DNA from: Natranaerovirga pectinivora
Lineage (GTDB): Bacteria; Bacillota; Clostridia; Lachnospirales; DSM-24629
DNA length: 64,000 bases
Assembly: GCF_004342165.1 (NCBI RefSeq)
Contig: NZ_SMAL01000001.1
Span: 425,591-489,590, forward strand
Direction of reading: 5' to 3'
How positions within the stretch are numbered: position 1 is the first letter of the stretch; each line of letters opens with the position of its first letter. A program made the position numbers and the translations under genes. The notes under the pieces are model-generated. The model was given only the letters and a program-made list of their open reading frames with translations. It was not told the DNA's origin and ran no database searches. Of this stretch, positions 7,716-16,421 are shown in pieces.

Positions 7716-10677
7716 TAGATTGATAGGGATAACAAAATATTTTAGAAATGCAGTTGCAGCTCAGACCAATATGGGGATTGATTTTAAAGTTGATAACTTT
7801 TTTATCATTGATCCTAAAGAATTGGGGCAGGGTAAGCTTAACCCTATAGCTTGTAAAGGCATTTTTACAGAGGCGAAGAAGAATACATTTGATGACGAGG
7901 CTAAATCAAGGAAAAAATCTCTTGTAAATGTCATCATTTGTGCTAAAACGATAAAAACAATATATGAGGCAAATGAAAAGGTACAGGATGAAATTGAGGA
8001 ACTAACTGGAGTATACTATATTCCGGCAATTCTCAATTCAGAAGGTTTGCTTATATTTGATGAGGGTGACAAAAAACTCCCATGGTTTCCAAGGGAGTAT
8101 CTAACGCCTATGCTTGAACCAAAATTGGCAATAGGAGAAGCAGAAACGGTTGATAATTTTATAAGTAATCACGTTGACAGTGTAGAAAAAATTAAATATT
8201 GGTCAGATTATGTTACCTTTTTTACGGAACTATATGAGTCTGTTACAGAGTCTGAATTTAATCAAAACATAATCCGGAATCTAGATGATAAAGAACCGTT
8301 TTTTGAACTGGAGAAACATGTATATGTTTTCTTAGATAAAACTGTTTATTCAACTTTTCATATTATGAATTTATATAATCATCTGCAGGATGATAATCAG
8401 CCCAAAGAGCTTTATGACAATTTCATATCTACGCATATGGCAGAAGTAAGTCCGCTTATAGAAAACGATTTGTCGAAAATGCAGGTACATAGCGGTCAGA
8501 TGAACGGAGAGTATCCTCTGTCTCCATCTCAAAGGGAGGCGGTCAATCACTTTAACGCTATGAATAGTGGAGAAATTCTGGCGGTAAATGGTCCTCCTGG
8601 TACGGGGAAAACCACCTTGTTGCAAACCATAGTTGCAGACATGTATGTTAAAAGGGCTATGAAAAAGGAAAAGGCACCGCTTATTGTTGCATCTTCAACG
8701 AATAATCAGGCGGTAACAAACATCATTGCCTCTTTCGGAAATATCAAAAAGATGGGCATCTCCAATTTGGAAGAGAGATGGATTGAAGGAGTGAATAGTT
8801 TCGCTTCCTATTTTCCGTCTTTCTCAAAGGTAAAAGATGCAAAAAGAAAAGGGTATCAGTACACTAATCAAAAAGGGGAATTTTTTGTCTCTGATGTTGA
8901 AGATAAAGCCAATATCGTAAAATCTAAGGCTAAGCTGATACAATCCTGCAACGAATATTTTGGAAGTGAGTACAAAAATATAACTTCCTGTCAGGAGAAA
9001 TTGCATCAAGAGCTGTTAGTCATTGAAAAGAGTAAGACAGCATTGCTTTCACTTGCTCAGGAAGCTTCTCAATCTGATTTGAATGGTGAAACTATTGATA
9101 AATGCCTTGAGAAATTATTCATGGGAATCGAAGAAAAGCAAACAGCAATCTCCAATATCCACCAAAGAATCATTGACTGGGAGAGTTGTTATAAAAAAAT
9201 ACCTTTCTATGTCAAATGGCTAAAGTTTCTAAAAAGCTTTGCAAGGAAAATACAAACGGAATTCAGACTGTTTATAAACGATGAAGAGCAGAACTTTCTG
9301 AATGAACATATGAACTTTTACGAAATCAAAGAAAAATACAGCCAGTTGTATGCCGAGTGCAATAAAGCAATTTCCGACCTTAAAGAGAAAAAATCTGTGA
9401 TTGAGAAAATAAAAAAACGATATGACAGCGAGCTGGAGCGATTACAGCAGCATAATATTAATTTGCATGGAGAAAATGATGAAAAGTATAGGCTTGACCT
9501 TGAATATATAAACGACTTGATGGATAAAAAGCATAGGTATGTGGAGTTCTGGCTGGCGGTTCATTATTATGAATGCAGGTGGTTGAGTGGAGAGGATGAA
9601 CTATCGGAAAAACAAAAGAGCACTAACTATACAAACGTTTTGGAAAAGTTTTATAATAGGCTCAGCATGATAACACCTTGTCTGGTTATGACATTCTACA
9701 TGTTACCTAGACAGTTCTTGGCATTCGGAGAACAGAAAAATTTTTTTATGTATAATTACATAGATTTACTCATTATAGATGAGGCTGGACAGGTATCTCC
9801 GGAGATTGCTGCAGGCTCATTTTCCCTTGCTAAAAAATCTGTAGTCGTCGGTGATATTTATCAGATAGAGCCGGTATGGAGTGTGAACAGAGCACTGGAC
9901 AAAGCATTGGCAGTGTCAAATGGGGCAATACAATCCTTAGATGAATTTGAATTACTGGTACAGACCGGATTAAACAGTTCTTACTCCAGCGTGATGAAAG
10001 TTGCTGCAAAGTGCTGTAAATATGAAAAATTCGATGAAAAAGGCTTGTTCCTTAGTGAACATCGACGTTGCTATGATGAAATTATTGATTACTGCAACAG
10101 GCTGGTTTATAAGGAAAATCTCCAGCCGATGCGAGGAAAGGGCATGGAAGACGAGAAGCTTGCTATAAAGCACTGGCCGCAAATGGGCTTCAAACAAATT
10201 GATACGGAGTATTCTAACAGGAATGGCAGCAGTAGATTAAACCGCTTAGAAGCGGAACAGATCGTTGAATGGATAAAAAATAATTTCAAACTTATTGCAA
10301 ATGCTTATCCTAAAGAGGCAAAAGAAAATTTAATTGGAATTATCACACCGTTTAAAGCGCAGGTGGAGTGTATAAAATCAGAGCTAAAAAAGCAGATGCC
10401 GACCAATCATTCTAAGATAAGCGTTGGTACGGTACATACTTTTCAAGGGGCAGAAAGAAACATTATTATACTGTCTACAGTGTATGGAAAGCAGGACGGA
10501 TGTTTTTTCATCGATGCAAACAAGAGCTTAATGAATGTTGCGGTATCTCGTGCAAAGGATAAATTTTTCGTTTTTGGAGACATCAATTGTTTGAAAGATA
10601 CGCAGAGCAGTGCAAGCGGGTTGCTTAAAAAATGTATTTCAAATATAGAAATGGAGATGCATTATAATGAACTGTAA
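7708..10677 (+). CDS. Superfamily 1 helicase, UPF1/DNA2-like, possibly truncated at the C-terminus
   Basis: ATG 7708 follows GGCAGGGAG. All landmark SF1 motifs are present: Walker A GPPGTGKTT (295-303), Walker B LLIIDEAGQ (D691, E692), GDIYQIEP (motif III region), VGTVHTFQGAE (motif V region, about 906-916) and NVAVSRAKD (motif VI region, about 942-950). A long charged, coiled-coil-like insert separates Walker A from Walker B (about 390-650). The N-terminal 280 residues are unrecognised. The family covers ATP-driven 5'-3' DNA/RNA helicases; standalone bacterial versions of this size are often found in defence islands with a nuclease partner, which is not seen here. The stop codon lies inside the left end of an IS3-family remnant, so the original C-terminus, and perhaps a following gene, may have been lost. 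Confidence 0.88.
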   Translation: MNNRLIGITKYFRNAVAAQTNMGIDFKVDNFFIIDPKELGQGKLNPIACKGIFTEAKKNTFDDEAKSRKKSLVNVIICAKTIKTIYEANEKVQDEIEELTGVYYIPAILNSEGLLIFDEGDKKLPWFPREYLTPMLEPKLAIGEAETVDNFISNHVDSVEKIKYWSDYVTFFTELYESVTESEFNQNIIRNLDDKEPFFELEKHVYVFLDKTVYSTFHIMNLYNHLQDDNQPKELYDNFISTHMAEVSPLIENDLSKMQVHSGQMNGEYPLSPSQREAVNHFNAMNSGEILAVNGPPGTGKTTLLQTIVADMYVKRAMKKEKAPLIVASSTNNQAVTNIIASFGNIKKMGISNLEERWIEGVNSFASYFPSFSKVKDAKRKGYQYTNQKGEFFVSDVEDKANIVKSKAKLIQSCNEYFGSEYKNITSCQEKLHQELLVIEKSKTALLSLAQEASQSDLNGETIDKCLEKLFMGIEEKQTAISNIHQRIIDWESCYKKIPFYVKWLKFLKSFARKIQTEFRLFINDEEQNFLNEHMNFYEIKEKYSQLYAECNKAISDLKEKKSVIEKIKKRYDSELERLQQHNINLHGENDEKYRLDLEYINDLMDKKHRYVEFWLAVHYYECRWLSGEDELSEKQKSTNYTNVLEKFYNRLSMITPCLVMTFYMLPRQFLAFGEQKNFFMYNYIDLLIIDEAGQVSPEIAAGSFSLAKKSVVVGDIYQIEPVWSVNRALDKALAVSNGAIQSLDEFELLVQTGLNSSYSSVMKVAAKCCKYEKFDEKGLFLSEHRRCYDEIIDYCNRLVYKENLQPMRGKGMEDEKLAIKHWPQMGFKQIDTEYSNRNGSSRLNRLEAEQIVEWIKNNFKLIANAYPKEAKENLIGIITPFKAQVECIKSELKKQMPTNHSKISVGTVHTFQGAERNIIILSTVYGKQDGCFFIDANKSLMNVAVSRAKDKFFVFGDINCLKDTQSSASGLLKKCISNIEMEMHYNEL

Positions 10678-11050
10678 TGGTATATTATAGTTGTAACACC
10701 TAGTACGAATAATATATAATAAAAGCGAACGATCAAGGAGTACAGTTTACCTCCTGGGCCTTTACGGAGTATTGTGTAAATCAAGGAATTATCCAAAGCA
10801 TGAGCAAATCAGGATGTCCATATGACCATGCTCCAATGGAAATCTTTTATAAATCTTTTAAAACGGAATTAATATATTTAAATAAATTTGAAAATGAAGA
10901 GCAATTGGATGTAGCCCTAAATAGATATGTTTATGTGTGGTATAACCATATCAGACCACATACATTCAATGGTGGGTTAACTCCTTTTAAAGCAGTAAAT
11001 ATAAGTTAAAATACTCGAATTAAGTGTTACAAAAAAGCTCGACCATTACA
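10673..11050 (+). mobile_element. IS3-family element remnant with both ends, internally deleted (378 bp)
   Basis: The left end starts TGTAATGGT (10673-10681) with TTGTAACAC about 10 bases further in; the right end carries the complements GTGTTACAA and ACCATTACA (ending 11050). The two ends match over about 39 bases with roughly 70% identity and show the TG...CA termini usual for IS3. Only the 3' part of the transposase gene remains between them. No target-site duplication is evident. The element may be mobilisable in trans, like a MITE. Confidence 0.75.
10725..11009 (+). pseudogene. IS3-family transposase (OrfB) C-terminal fragment
   Basis: From 10725 the frame reads NDQGVQFTSWAFTEYC and continues through GCPYDHAPMEIFYKSFKTE to WYNHIRPHTFNGGLTPFKAV. 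This is the second half of an IS3-type integrase core (rve) domain: the middle catalytic Asp (usually HSDQG, here ANDQG) and the Glu of the APMExF motif. The N-terminal half with the first Asp and all of OrfA are missing, so it cannot transpose by itself. An ATG inside the fragment (10800) is not the true start. Confidence 0.85.
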
Positions 11051-11070
11051 ATTCATAAAGGAGAACGAAA

Positions 11071-11828
11071 GTGGAAAAATTTTTAGCTATTATAGGTGCA
11101 TTAATGCCTATATTAACCATAGTTGTAACTAGATTAATAAAAGAAAAATTTGGTGATAAAATGTATTCAAACTATAGTCCATATAATAATTATAAAGGTA
11201 ATCCATTACTAAATACACTTAATTAGTTATCCAATAGTCTTTTAGTATTTACTTTAGGAATTGCTTTGAATTTTGGGATTATTAATTTTATACTATTTAT
11301 TATAAAAGATAAATCCTTATTCTTTATTTTTACTTTATTTGTTGTAGAGTTATTAATTGTAGGAGTTTTTTTGTTTTTAATGAAAAAGAACATGATATTC
11401 AACCGAACAGTATTAAGGTCTTTAAGAAAGTTAGAAGACTATTATTAATCATATATTTTCCACTATCTTGTCTATTTGCTATTGGATTAATATACGCTAC
11501 TGGCTTTATTAAAGGCACTGAAATTATTATGAATCAGAATATTCCCATGAGTTTATATTGGATTATTTCAAGCGTTATAGTACTTTTTATTGGAATGACT
11601 TATTTCAAAAATTTGTACATAAAGTATTTACCTGATTTTAAATTTAGAGTTTTTTTAAAAGATGGTACAAACATTCAATGTGAAGAATTAACAAAGCGAA
11701 AAGGGAAAATTGTTTTAGAAATAAATATGATTATAGCAGAAACTAAATGTATAAAGAAAAAGTTTATAGAAAAACCACTTGATGAAGTTGATTGGATTGA
11801 AGCAGAAGTAATTCTTAATAAAATATAA
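11071..11828 (+). pseudogene. Broken multi-pass membrane protein gene
   Basis: GTG 11071 behind AAAGGAGAACG starts a frame of 51 codons ending at TAG 11224. The same frame continues with hydrophobic coding sequence to 11448, and from the T-run at 11366-11372 the coding character passes to another frame that runs to 11828 (VFNEKEHDIQPNSIKVFKK onward). Read through, it is about 250 residues with four or five membrane helices and a soluble C-terminal 80 residues. One nonsense and one homopolymer frameshift break it. The family is not recognised. It lies just beyond the IS3 remnant, at the edge of the accessory island. Confidence 0.6.
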
Positions 11829-11874
11829 AGGAACACAAAGAATGTTAGTTAAAAAGATAGTTTCTATCTGATCC

Positions 11875-12073
11875 TTCATTTCCTGTAGGATATAAGTATG
11901 ACAGTCAAGAAACAGTGATGTTTTATGTGGAGTATTTGGGCAATAGAGAAGATTTAAAGCCACAGGATGAAGAAATTGATAAAGTTGAGTTTTATAACAA
12001 AGAAGACTTAATGAGGGTTATATCTCAAGAAGAAACATATGAATTTTTAAAACAAATATATAATGAAATATAG
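11875..12073 (+). pseudogene. Truncated NUDIX hydrolase (C-terminal half), duplicate copy
   Basis: Encodes FPVGYKYDSQETVMFYVEYL through LKQIYNEI, nearly the same as the C-terminal half of the intact NUDIX gene at 13473-13907. The N-terminal half with the Nudix box is absent and the homology begins abruptly at 11875, so this is the broken end of a duplicated segment. No start codon or ribosome site belongs to it. The spacing to the next (SdpI-like) fragment is the same as in the intact pair. Confidence 0.8.
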
Positions 12074-12098
12074 TGGTTAAAGAATTGGAGGGGTTAGA

Positions 12099-12463
12099 AT
12101 GTTAATTATATCATTAATTATGACTGCAATAATATGTTTATCTATGATTGGATTTGGACTTTTAATGGTAAAAAAACCACCTAAGGAAATTAATGCTTTA
12201 TTTGGTTATCGTACAGCTATGCATCAAAAAACAAGGATACTTGGGATTTTGCACACAGGTACTCAGGTAAAATATGGATTAGAAGTGGGATTATCACTGG
12301 AACCATAACAATTATATTGGTATTTACTTTACAGGGATTAAGTAATTACAATCAACTTATGGTTGCGTTATGTTATATTCAAATTATAATATTACTACTA
12401 GTGATCCCTTTTACAGAGTAAGCTTTAAGAAAAACATTTGATAAAAATGATATTAGAAAATAA
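12099..12463 (+). pseudogene. SdpI-family protein, frameshifted duplicate copy
   Basis: ATG 12099 follows TTGGAGGGG. The first 41 codons match the intact SdpI-family gene at 13933 (KPPKEINALFGYRTAM), then a one-base deletion between 12221 and 12222 (GCTATGCATC against GCTATGTCATC) throws the frame to a stop at 12308. A further stop (TAA 12419-12421, where the intact copy has an Ala codon) confirms decay. SdpI-type proteins are small membrane proteins of the SdpI/YhfL family, some of which give immunity to the SdpC toxin. This copy is dead. Confidence 0.8.
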
Positions 12464-12531
12464 AATGCAAGAACAAAACAATGATCTCTATGTGTTTAGA
12501 GTACAAATTGATGATATCAAGGGGGCCTTTA

Positions 12532-13044
12532 ATGAGTTGGTTGAAAAAACATAAGGTGAGGTTTGTTCTTTCTATACTGATCCTATTTTTGGTTCTACTT
12601 ATTACATATTTTTACCCTAGTTACTATATGAATGATGTAGAGCAAATATATGTTTCTCATAGTAGTTATGGTGTTAGAACAAGTGAATACAAGATAGATT
12701 TTACAGAAAAAAAGTTTTATCAATTCAATCATGGTGGTTCATATAAACCAAGGGATAAGACACTTGATAATGAAGGGTATCAAATGATTACTGATATATC
12801 AATAAATCACATAACTATATTTAATAAAAAAGCTCAAAGATATCGGTTTTTAAGATGGAAAGAAAGATACATAAATCATAACGTAGAAGGTGGACATCAT
12901 TGGAGTATTTATATTTTTTTTAAAGATGGGGAAGTCAAAAAAATCTATGGAGTTCATAAGTATCCTCTCACTTGGAATAAAATGCTAATGGCTTTTGAAG
13001 AATTAACGGGTAGCAATATATTATATAAAAAGATAAGATGGTAA
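12532..13044 (+). CDS. Membrane-anchored hypothetical protein
   Basis: ATG 12532 is chosen over upstream in-frame ATGs (such as 12481) because AAGGGGG sits just before it. The product, about 170 residues, starts MSWLKKHKVRF, has one membrane helix (about 12-31) and a presumably extracellular domain rich in Tyr, His and Lys. No domain is recognised. It stands between the two copies of the NUDIX-SdpI duplication, so it may have arrived or been trapped by that rearrangement. A REP-like hairpin follows its stop. Confidence 0.65.
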   Translation: MSWLKKHKVRFVLSILILFLVLLITYFYPSYYMNDVEQIYVSHSSYGVRTSEYKIDFTEKKFYQFNHGGSYKPRDKTLDNEGYQMITDISINHITIFNKKAQRYRFLRWKERYINHNVEGGHHWSIYIFFKDGEVKKIYGVHKYPLTWNKMLMAFEELTGSNILYKKIRW

Positions 13045-13472
13045 AAGAAAATAAATATATTCCTAGATGACACGTTGGGACGTTTCTTTTGTGTCAATGA
13101 CTAGATTGAGTTTCTAACACTTTATTAGATATCATCATAAAAAGGTATAACCTAAATCGTTAAGCAATGTGTTGATAAAGGCATAATAAAAAAACAAGTA
13201 TAATTATAGATGCCACCAAATAGAATCAAATACATTTAAAATACACCTAAAAACTAAGTAAGATAGGAAACTGATTAAGTTAATTTAGTAATTAATCAAT
13301 TCTTTTTAATTTTCGAAAAAAAATAAGTTAATGTAAATTGTGACTATGGTATAATGCTATTAATATTATTTCAAGTATTTATAAAATTTATTTCCTGTAA
13401 CACTTAATCATAAACTATATTTTTTAAAACTATACTTAAAATGACAGCAATTAGTCATATAAGGGAGATGCT
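13045..13472 (+). other. 428-base non-coding region with an extended -10 promoter
   Basis: Very AT-rich and without a credible gene. After the REP-like hairpin at 13069-13095 there is little structure until TGGTATAAT at 13347-13355, an extended -10 promoter for the NUDIX gene that would give a leader of about 110 bases. No strong -35 is seen (GTTAAT at 13327-13332 with 17-base spacing is weak). Confidence 0.45.
13069..13095. repeat. REP-like hairpin (GACAC/GTGTC)
   Basis: GACACGTTGGGACGTTTC then TTTTGTGTC. The GACAC/GTGTC arms and the internal ACGT resemble other intergenic hairpins in this window (20887, 24195, 24949, 25641). Confidence 0.45.
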
Positions 13473-13907
13473 ATGAAGATAAGAAAAGCAGTTGGCGCTG
13501 TTGTATTTCAAAACAATGAATATTTATTAATTCACAAAGTTAAGAACTCTGATTGTAATGAAGATATTAGTGGGCACTGGGACTTTCCAAAAGGTGGGGT
13601 GATAGATCAGGATAGCGATTTAGAATCATCAGTTTTAAGAGAATTAAAAGAGGAAACAGGTTCTACTAATTATAGAATAGTTTATAAATTTGATCCAAAG
13701 ATTTGTTTTTCATTTCCTGCTGGATATAAGTATGACAGCCAAGAAACAGTGATGTTTTATGTGGAGTATTTGGGCAATAGAGAAGATTTAACGCCACAAG
13801 ATGAAGAAATTGATAAAGTTGAATTTTACAGCAAAGAATATTTATTAAGGCTTATATCTCAACAAGAAACATATGCTTTTTTAAAACAAGTATATAATGA
13901 AATATAG
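13473..13907 (+). CDS. NUDIX hydrolase
   Basis: ATG 13473 lies behind AAGGGAGATG. The 144-residue protein has a complete Nudix box (G-x5-E-x7-REU-x-EE-x-GU) in the region starting GGVIDQDSD and ending RELKEETGS, about residues 43-66, so it should bind Mg2+ and cleave a nucleoside diphosphate linked to some moiety X. The HWDFPKGG lead-in is typical of general NUDIX proteins, and the substrate cannot be told from sequence. It is followed after 25 bases by an SdpI-family gene and then a histidine phosphatase, probably one operon driven from the promoter near 13350. Its C-terminal half is duplicated upstream at 11875. Confidence 0.9.
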   Translation: MKIRKAVGAVVFQNNEYLLIHKVKNSDCNEDISGHWDFPKGGVIDQDSDLESSVLRELKEETGSTNYRIVYKFDPKICFSFPAGYKYDSQETVMFYVEYLGNREDLTPQDEEIDKVEFYSKEYLLRLISQQETYAFLKQVYNEI

Positions 13908-14298
13908 TGGTTAAAGAATTGGATGGGTTAGAATGTTAATTATATCATTAATTATGACTGCAATAATATGCTTATCTATGATTGGATTTGGTTTTTTAAT
14001 GGTAAAAAAACCACCTAAAGAAATTAATGCTTTATTTGGTTATCGTACAGCTATGTCATCAAAAAACAAGGATACTTGGGTTTTTGCACACAGGTACTCA
14101 GGTAAAATATGGATAAGAAGTGGCATTATTACTGGAATTATATCCGTTATATTGGCATTTGCTTTACAGGGACTAAGCAATTACAATCTACTTTTGGTTG
14201 TTATATGTTATATTCAAATTATAGTCTTACTACTAGTGATTCCTTTTACAGCGGCAGCTTTAAGAAAAACATTTGATAAAAATGGTAATAGAAAATAA
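13709..14298 (+). repeat. Tandem duplication, intact copy (NUDIX C-term plus SdpI)
   Basis: Direct-repeat partner of 11875-12463. The frames are intact here, so this is the functional copy. Drift between the copies shows the duplication is not recent. Confidence 0.8.
13933..14298 (+). CDS. SdpI-family membrane protein
   Basis: 121 residues from ATG 13933. A hydrophobic N-terminus (3-24) is followed by NALFGYRTAMSSKNKDTWVFAH, the GYRT-x-S-K-x-x-x-W signature of the SdpI/YhfL family, and then two more membrane helices (about 62-80 and 88-110). Characterised members sit in the cytoplasmic membrane and can protect against the SdpC peptide toxin, but many family members have no known toxin partner and none is seen here. 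It is preceded by GATGGGTTAG, a weaker ribosome site than in the decayed copy. It lies 12 bases before the phosphatase gene, in the same operon. Confidence 0.85.
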   Translation: MLIISLIMTAIICLSMIGFGFLMVKKPPKEINALFGYRTAMSSKNKDTWVFAHRYSGKIWIRSGIITGIISVILAFALQGLSNYNLLLVVICYIQIIVLLLVIPFTAAALRKTFDKNGNRK

Positions 14299-14310
14299 GC
14301 AGGGGGTATT

Positions 14311-14922
14311 ATGACAAGATTATATATAACAAGGCATGGTCAAACACAGTGGAATCTAGAGGGTAGATTACAAGGAAGGAAAGATTCACCTCTAACCAAG
14401 TTGGGCGAAGATCAAGCAAAATGGTTGGGTGAAAAATTAAAAGAATTTGAAATAGATATTATTATATCAAGTCCAAGTGGAAGAGCACTAAAAACAGCAG
14501 AGATCCTTCGCGGGGATAGGGATATAGAAATAATTCAAAATTCTAATCTAATGGAAATGGATTTTGGTGATTGGGAAGGACAGTTACATTCAGAAATTGA
14601 AAAACAATCACCTGTTGAGAAAGAAAACTATTCAAAATTTCCTCATCTATATGCATATATTAGTGGTGAAACGTTTTACCAAGTTTTAGATAGAGTAGGA
14701 AATGAAATTGAAAAAATCATAAGTAAGCACGAAGGGAAATCCATATTAGTAGTAACACATGCAGTCGTATTAAAAGCAATTTTTACATATTTAGAGAATA
14801 AAGAAGTTAAAGATTTGTGGAGTGGCGCATTTATGCACCCTACTTGCTTAAATATTATTGATATAAAAAATGGGAGCAGAGAAATAGTACTTCAAGGGGA
14901 TATATCTCATTATCAAGAGTAA
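14311..14922 (+). CDS. Histidine phosphatase family protein (phosphoglycerate mutase-like)
   Basis: ATG 14311 behind AGGGGG. The catalytic RHG triad is in LYITRHGQTQWNLEGRLQG (His at about residue 9), with the second conserved His in VVTHAVVLKA (about 151) and the usual LTKLGEDQA stretch between. At 203 residues it matches small phosphatases of the CobC/GpmB branch. The true substrate is uncertain; nothing cobalamin-related lies nearby. It is the last gene of the NUDIX-SdpI-phosphatase operon and ends before a strong two-way hairpin (15020-15069). Confidence 0.9.
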   Translation: MTRLYITRHGQTQWNLEGRLQGRKDSPLTKLGEDQAKWLGEKLKEFEIDIIISSPSGRALKTAEILRGDRDIEIIQNSNLMEMDFGDWEGQLHSEIEKQSPVEKENYSKFPHLYAYISGETFYQVLDRVGNEIEKIISKHEGKSILVVTHAVVLKAIFTYLENKEVKDLWSGAFMHPTCLNIIDIKNGSREIVLQGDISHYQE

Positions 14923-15019
14923 TTTTATCTTGAGAGAATATATAACTAGATTTAATTTAGTAAATACGTAGACATTATAAATATTACATGACATATTAGT
15001 ATTGAATAAGAAAAACTAT

Positions 15020-15069
15020 AACAGCCTAAGCTACAAACTTGCTTACAAGTATCTGTAGATTAGGCTGTT
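15020..15069. terminator. Bidirectional hairpin between convergent genes
   Basis: AACAGCCTAA (15020-15029) pairs perfectly with TTAGGCTGTT (15060-15069), with an inner CTACA/TGTAG pairing and a core AAACTTGCTTACAAG. It serves the phosphatase operon on + and the lipoprotein gene on -. The core resembles the terminator at 38182. Confidence 0.7.
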
Positions 15070-15101
15070 GTGACTACTGCATTTATTATTCTATTAAGGA
15101 A

Positions 15102-16073
15102 TTAATACTCTTTTATAGCAACTGGAAATTCAATAACCATCTCAGCAATGTAAACATTTTCTTTTGAGATTGGAGGTACATATCCAATCCTACTTCTATA
15201 ATGAACAAATGAATTCAGACGTCCTCCGTCTTTGTGTTCTCTAAATAGGTTGTAACGAATAATGGCGCTTTGTCTTATGCCACGCCAAGGTACTAAAAAT
15301 ATAGTTGTTTCTGTACTATTTTTATCAAAATCCTTTATATAGGCAATTACTTTGTCATCTTCAGTATAGTGGTCTAGAAAATTCTCTTCTTCAATCCATT
15401 TAAAAATTTCACTTATAATAGCTTCTTTTTCTGGAAAATCATCAACTTCTGGCATTTGAGGTTCATCGATAAAAATAGTCCCCCTATAATAAACCTTTCG
15501 CCCCCATCTCTTTTGGTTGTCTAAACCAAAGAGAAATGCAAAATCAGCCTCACCTTCTAAATCTTCTAAAGAATCCAAAGTCAAGAAATTATAATTATAA
15601 TAATCCTCGTAATACTGAAAATAAGTTGGAAGATCCCACCAATATTTCTTAGTACTATCATTTGTTTCTTCAATATGTAAGCTCATACCTGTATAAGCTG
15701 TATGTAAATCAGTAAAGTTAGGGCTTAATATAACACTAAAATGGTGAGAAACGCCATCAAAGTCTGGATATTCATCTGTCATAGTGTCCATAGAGCCAGT
15801 AACTATGTAATCAACCTCATGGCCGATAAAATGATGGATATAAGAATCATCAGGATCTGTATAAAACAGGGTATTGTTAAATTGTTTTCTTAGTTGTTCT
15901 TCAATAATATCTTTATCAATAGGAAGATCATCTTTATACCCAAGTGTTTTTTCAATTACATCCAAAAGGCTATCATCATTATCATCAGTAGCGTCCCCAT
16001 TATTACACGCGGATAAGCTCATTAAAAGAAGTAATATAAAGAAAATATATATTGCTTTTGCATGTTTTTTCAT
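15102..16073 (-). CDS. Lipoprotein of unknown function
   Basis: The start is placed at the ATG ending at 16073 (MKKHAKAIYIFF) because AAGGA lies 8 bases before it, rather than at an ATG 9 bases upstream. A signal peptide with lipobox LSAC puts the modified Cys at residue 23, followed by an acidic linker (NNGDATDDNDDS). The roughly 300-residue mature part is acidic and aromatic-rich, with no domain I recognise. It should be anchored on the outer face of the membrane. It is transcribed alone, convergent with the phosphatase operon and divergent from the MocR gene. Confidence 0.75.
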   Translation of the reverse strand: MKKHAKAIYIFFILLLLMSLSACNNGDATDDNDDSLLDVIEKTLGYKDDLPIDKDIIEEQLRKQFNNTLFYTDPDDSYIHHFIGHEVDYIVTGSMDTMTDEYPDFDGVSHHFSVILSPNFTDLHTAYTGMSLHIEETNDSTKKYWWDLPTYFQYYEDYYNYNFLTLDSLEDLEGEADFAFLFGLDNQKRWGRKVYYRGTIFIDEPQMPEVDDFPEKEAIISEIFKWIEEENFLDHYTEDDKVIAYIKDFDKNSTETTIFLVPWRGIRQSAIIRYNLFREHKDGGRLNSFVHYRSRIGYVPPISKENVYIAEMVIEFPVAIKEY

Positions 16074-16275
16074 TTGCACCATCCTTATTATTAAATTGCT
16101 ATATTCATTTTAACCCTATACTATATAAACAAATGGAAGGGGTGGTTTCTTACACTTTTTTAAAATAACATTTATGAGACCATTAATTTGTAATTGGCAA
16201 TAAAGCGAACATTACAATTATAAGCTTCTGGATTAGAACGATGCATTTTAGTCTATATAAATAGTGTGAAATTTA

Positions 16276-16310
16276 ATTTTAAGGGAAGCCACTTTGGTTT
16301 CCCTTAAAAT
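16276..16310. terminator. Strong orphan hairpin upstream of the MocR gene
   Basis: ATTTTAAGGGAA (16276-16287) pairs perfectly with TTCCCTTAAAAT (16299-16310), and inner bases extend the stem to about 17 pairs around a 5-base loop. A short T-rich stretch follows. No + strand gene lies upstream, so it is either a terminator or attenuator in the 16422 leader, or a stop for a short transcript. The rest of the 348-base gap (16074-16421) shows no gene. Confidence 0.45.
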
Positions 16311-16421
16311 CTTTATATAAGTAGAAATTGGTTGATTTAAAAAACTTAAAATTGGTGGTTGATAGTTACAAATATTAACCATATAATAAAATCGGATGCA
16401 TCCAAAGGAGTGGTTTGGTTT

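Larger units (their letters stand above)
11875..12463 (+). repeat. Tandem duplication, decayed copy (NUDIX C-term plus SdpI)
   Basis: 589 bases are clearly homologous (about 90% by eye) to 13709-14298, with one single-base length difference. The copies are in direct orientation and separated by one unrelated gene (12532-13044) and its 428-base leader region. Confidence 0.8.

Noticed and set aside
12481-12531. Longer start for the anchored protein at 12532
   Set aside because: The ATG at 12481 has no ribosome site, while AAGGGGG precedes ATG 12532 and the signal-anchor begins right after it.
15874-16113. Coding frame antisense to the start of the lipoprotein gene
   Set aside because: No ribosome site, and it lies opposite a well-supported signal peptide; a shadow frame.
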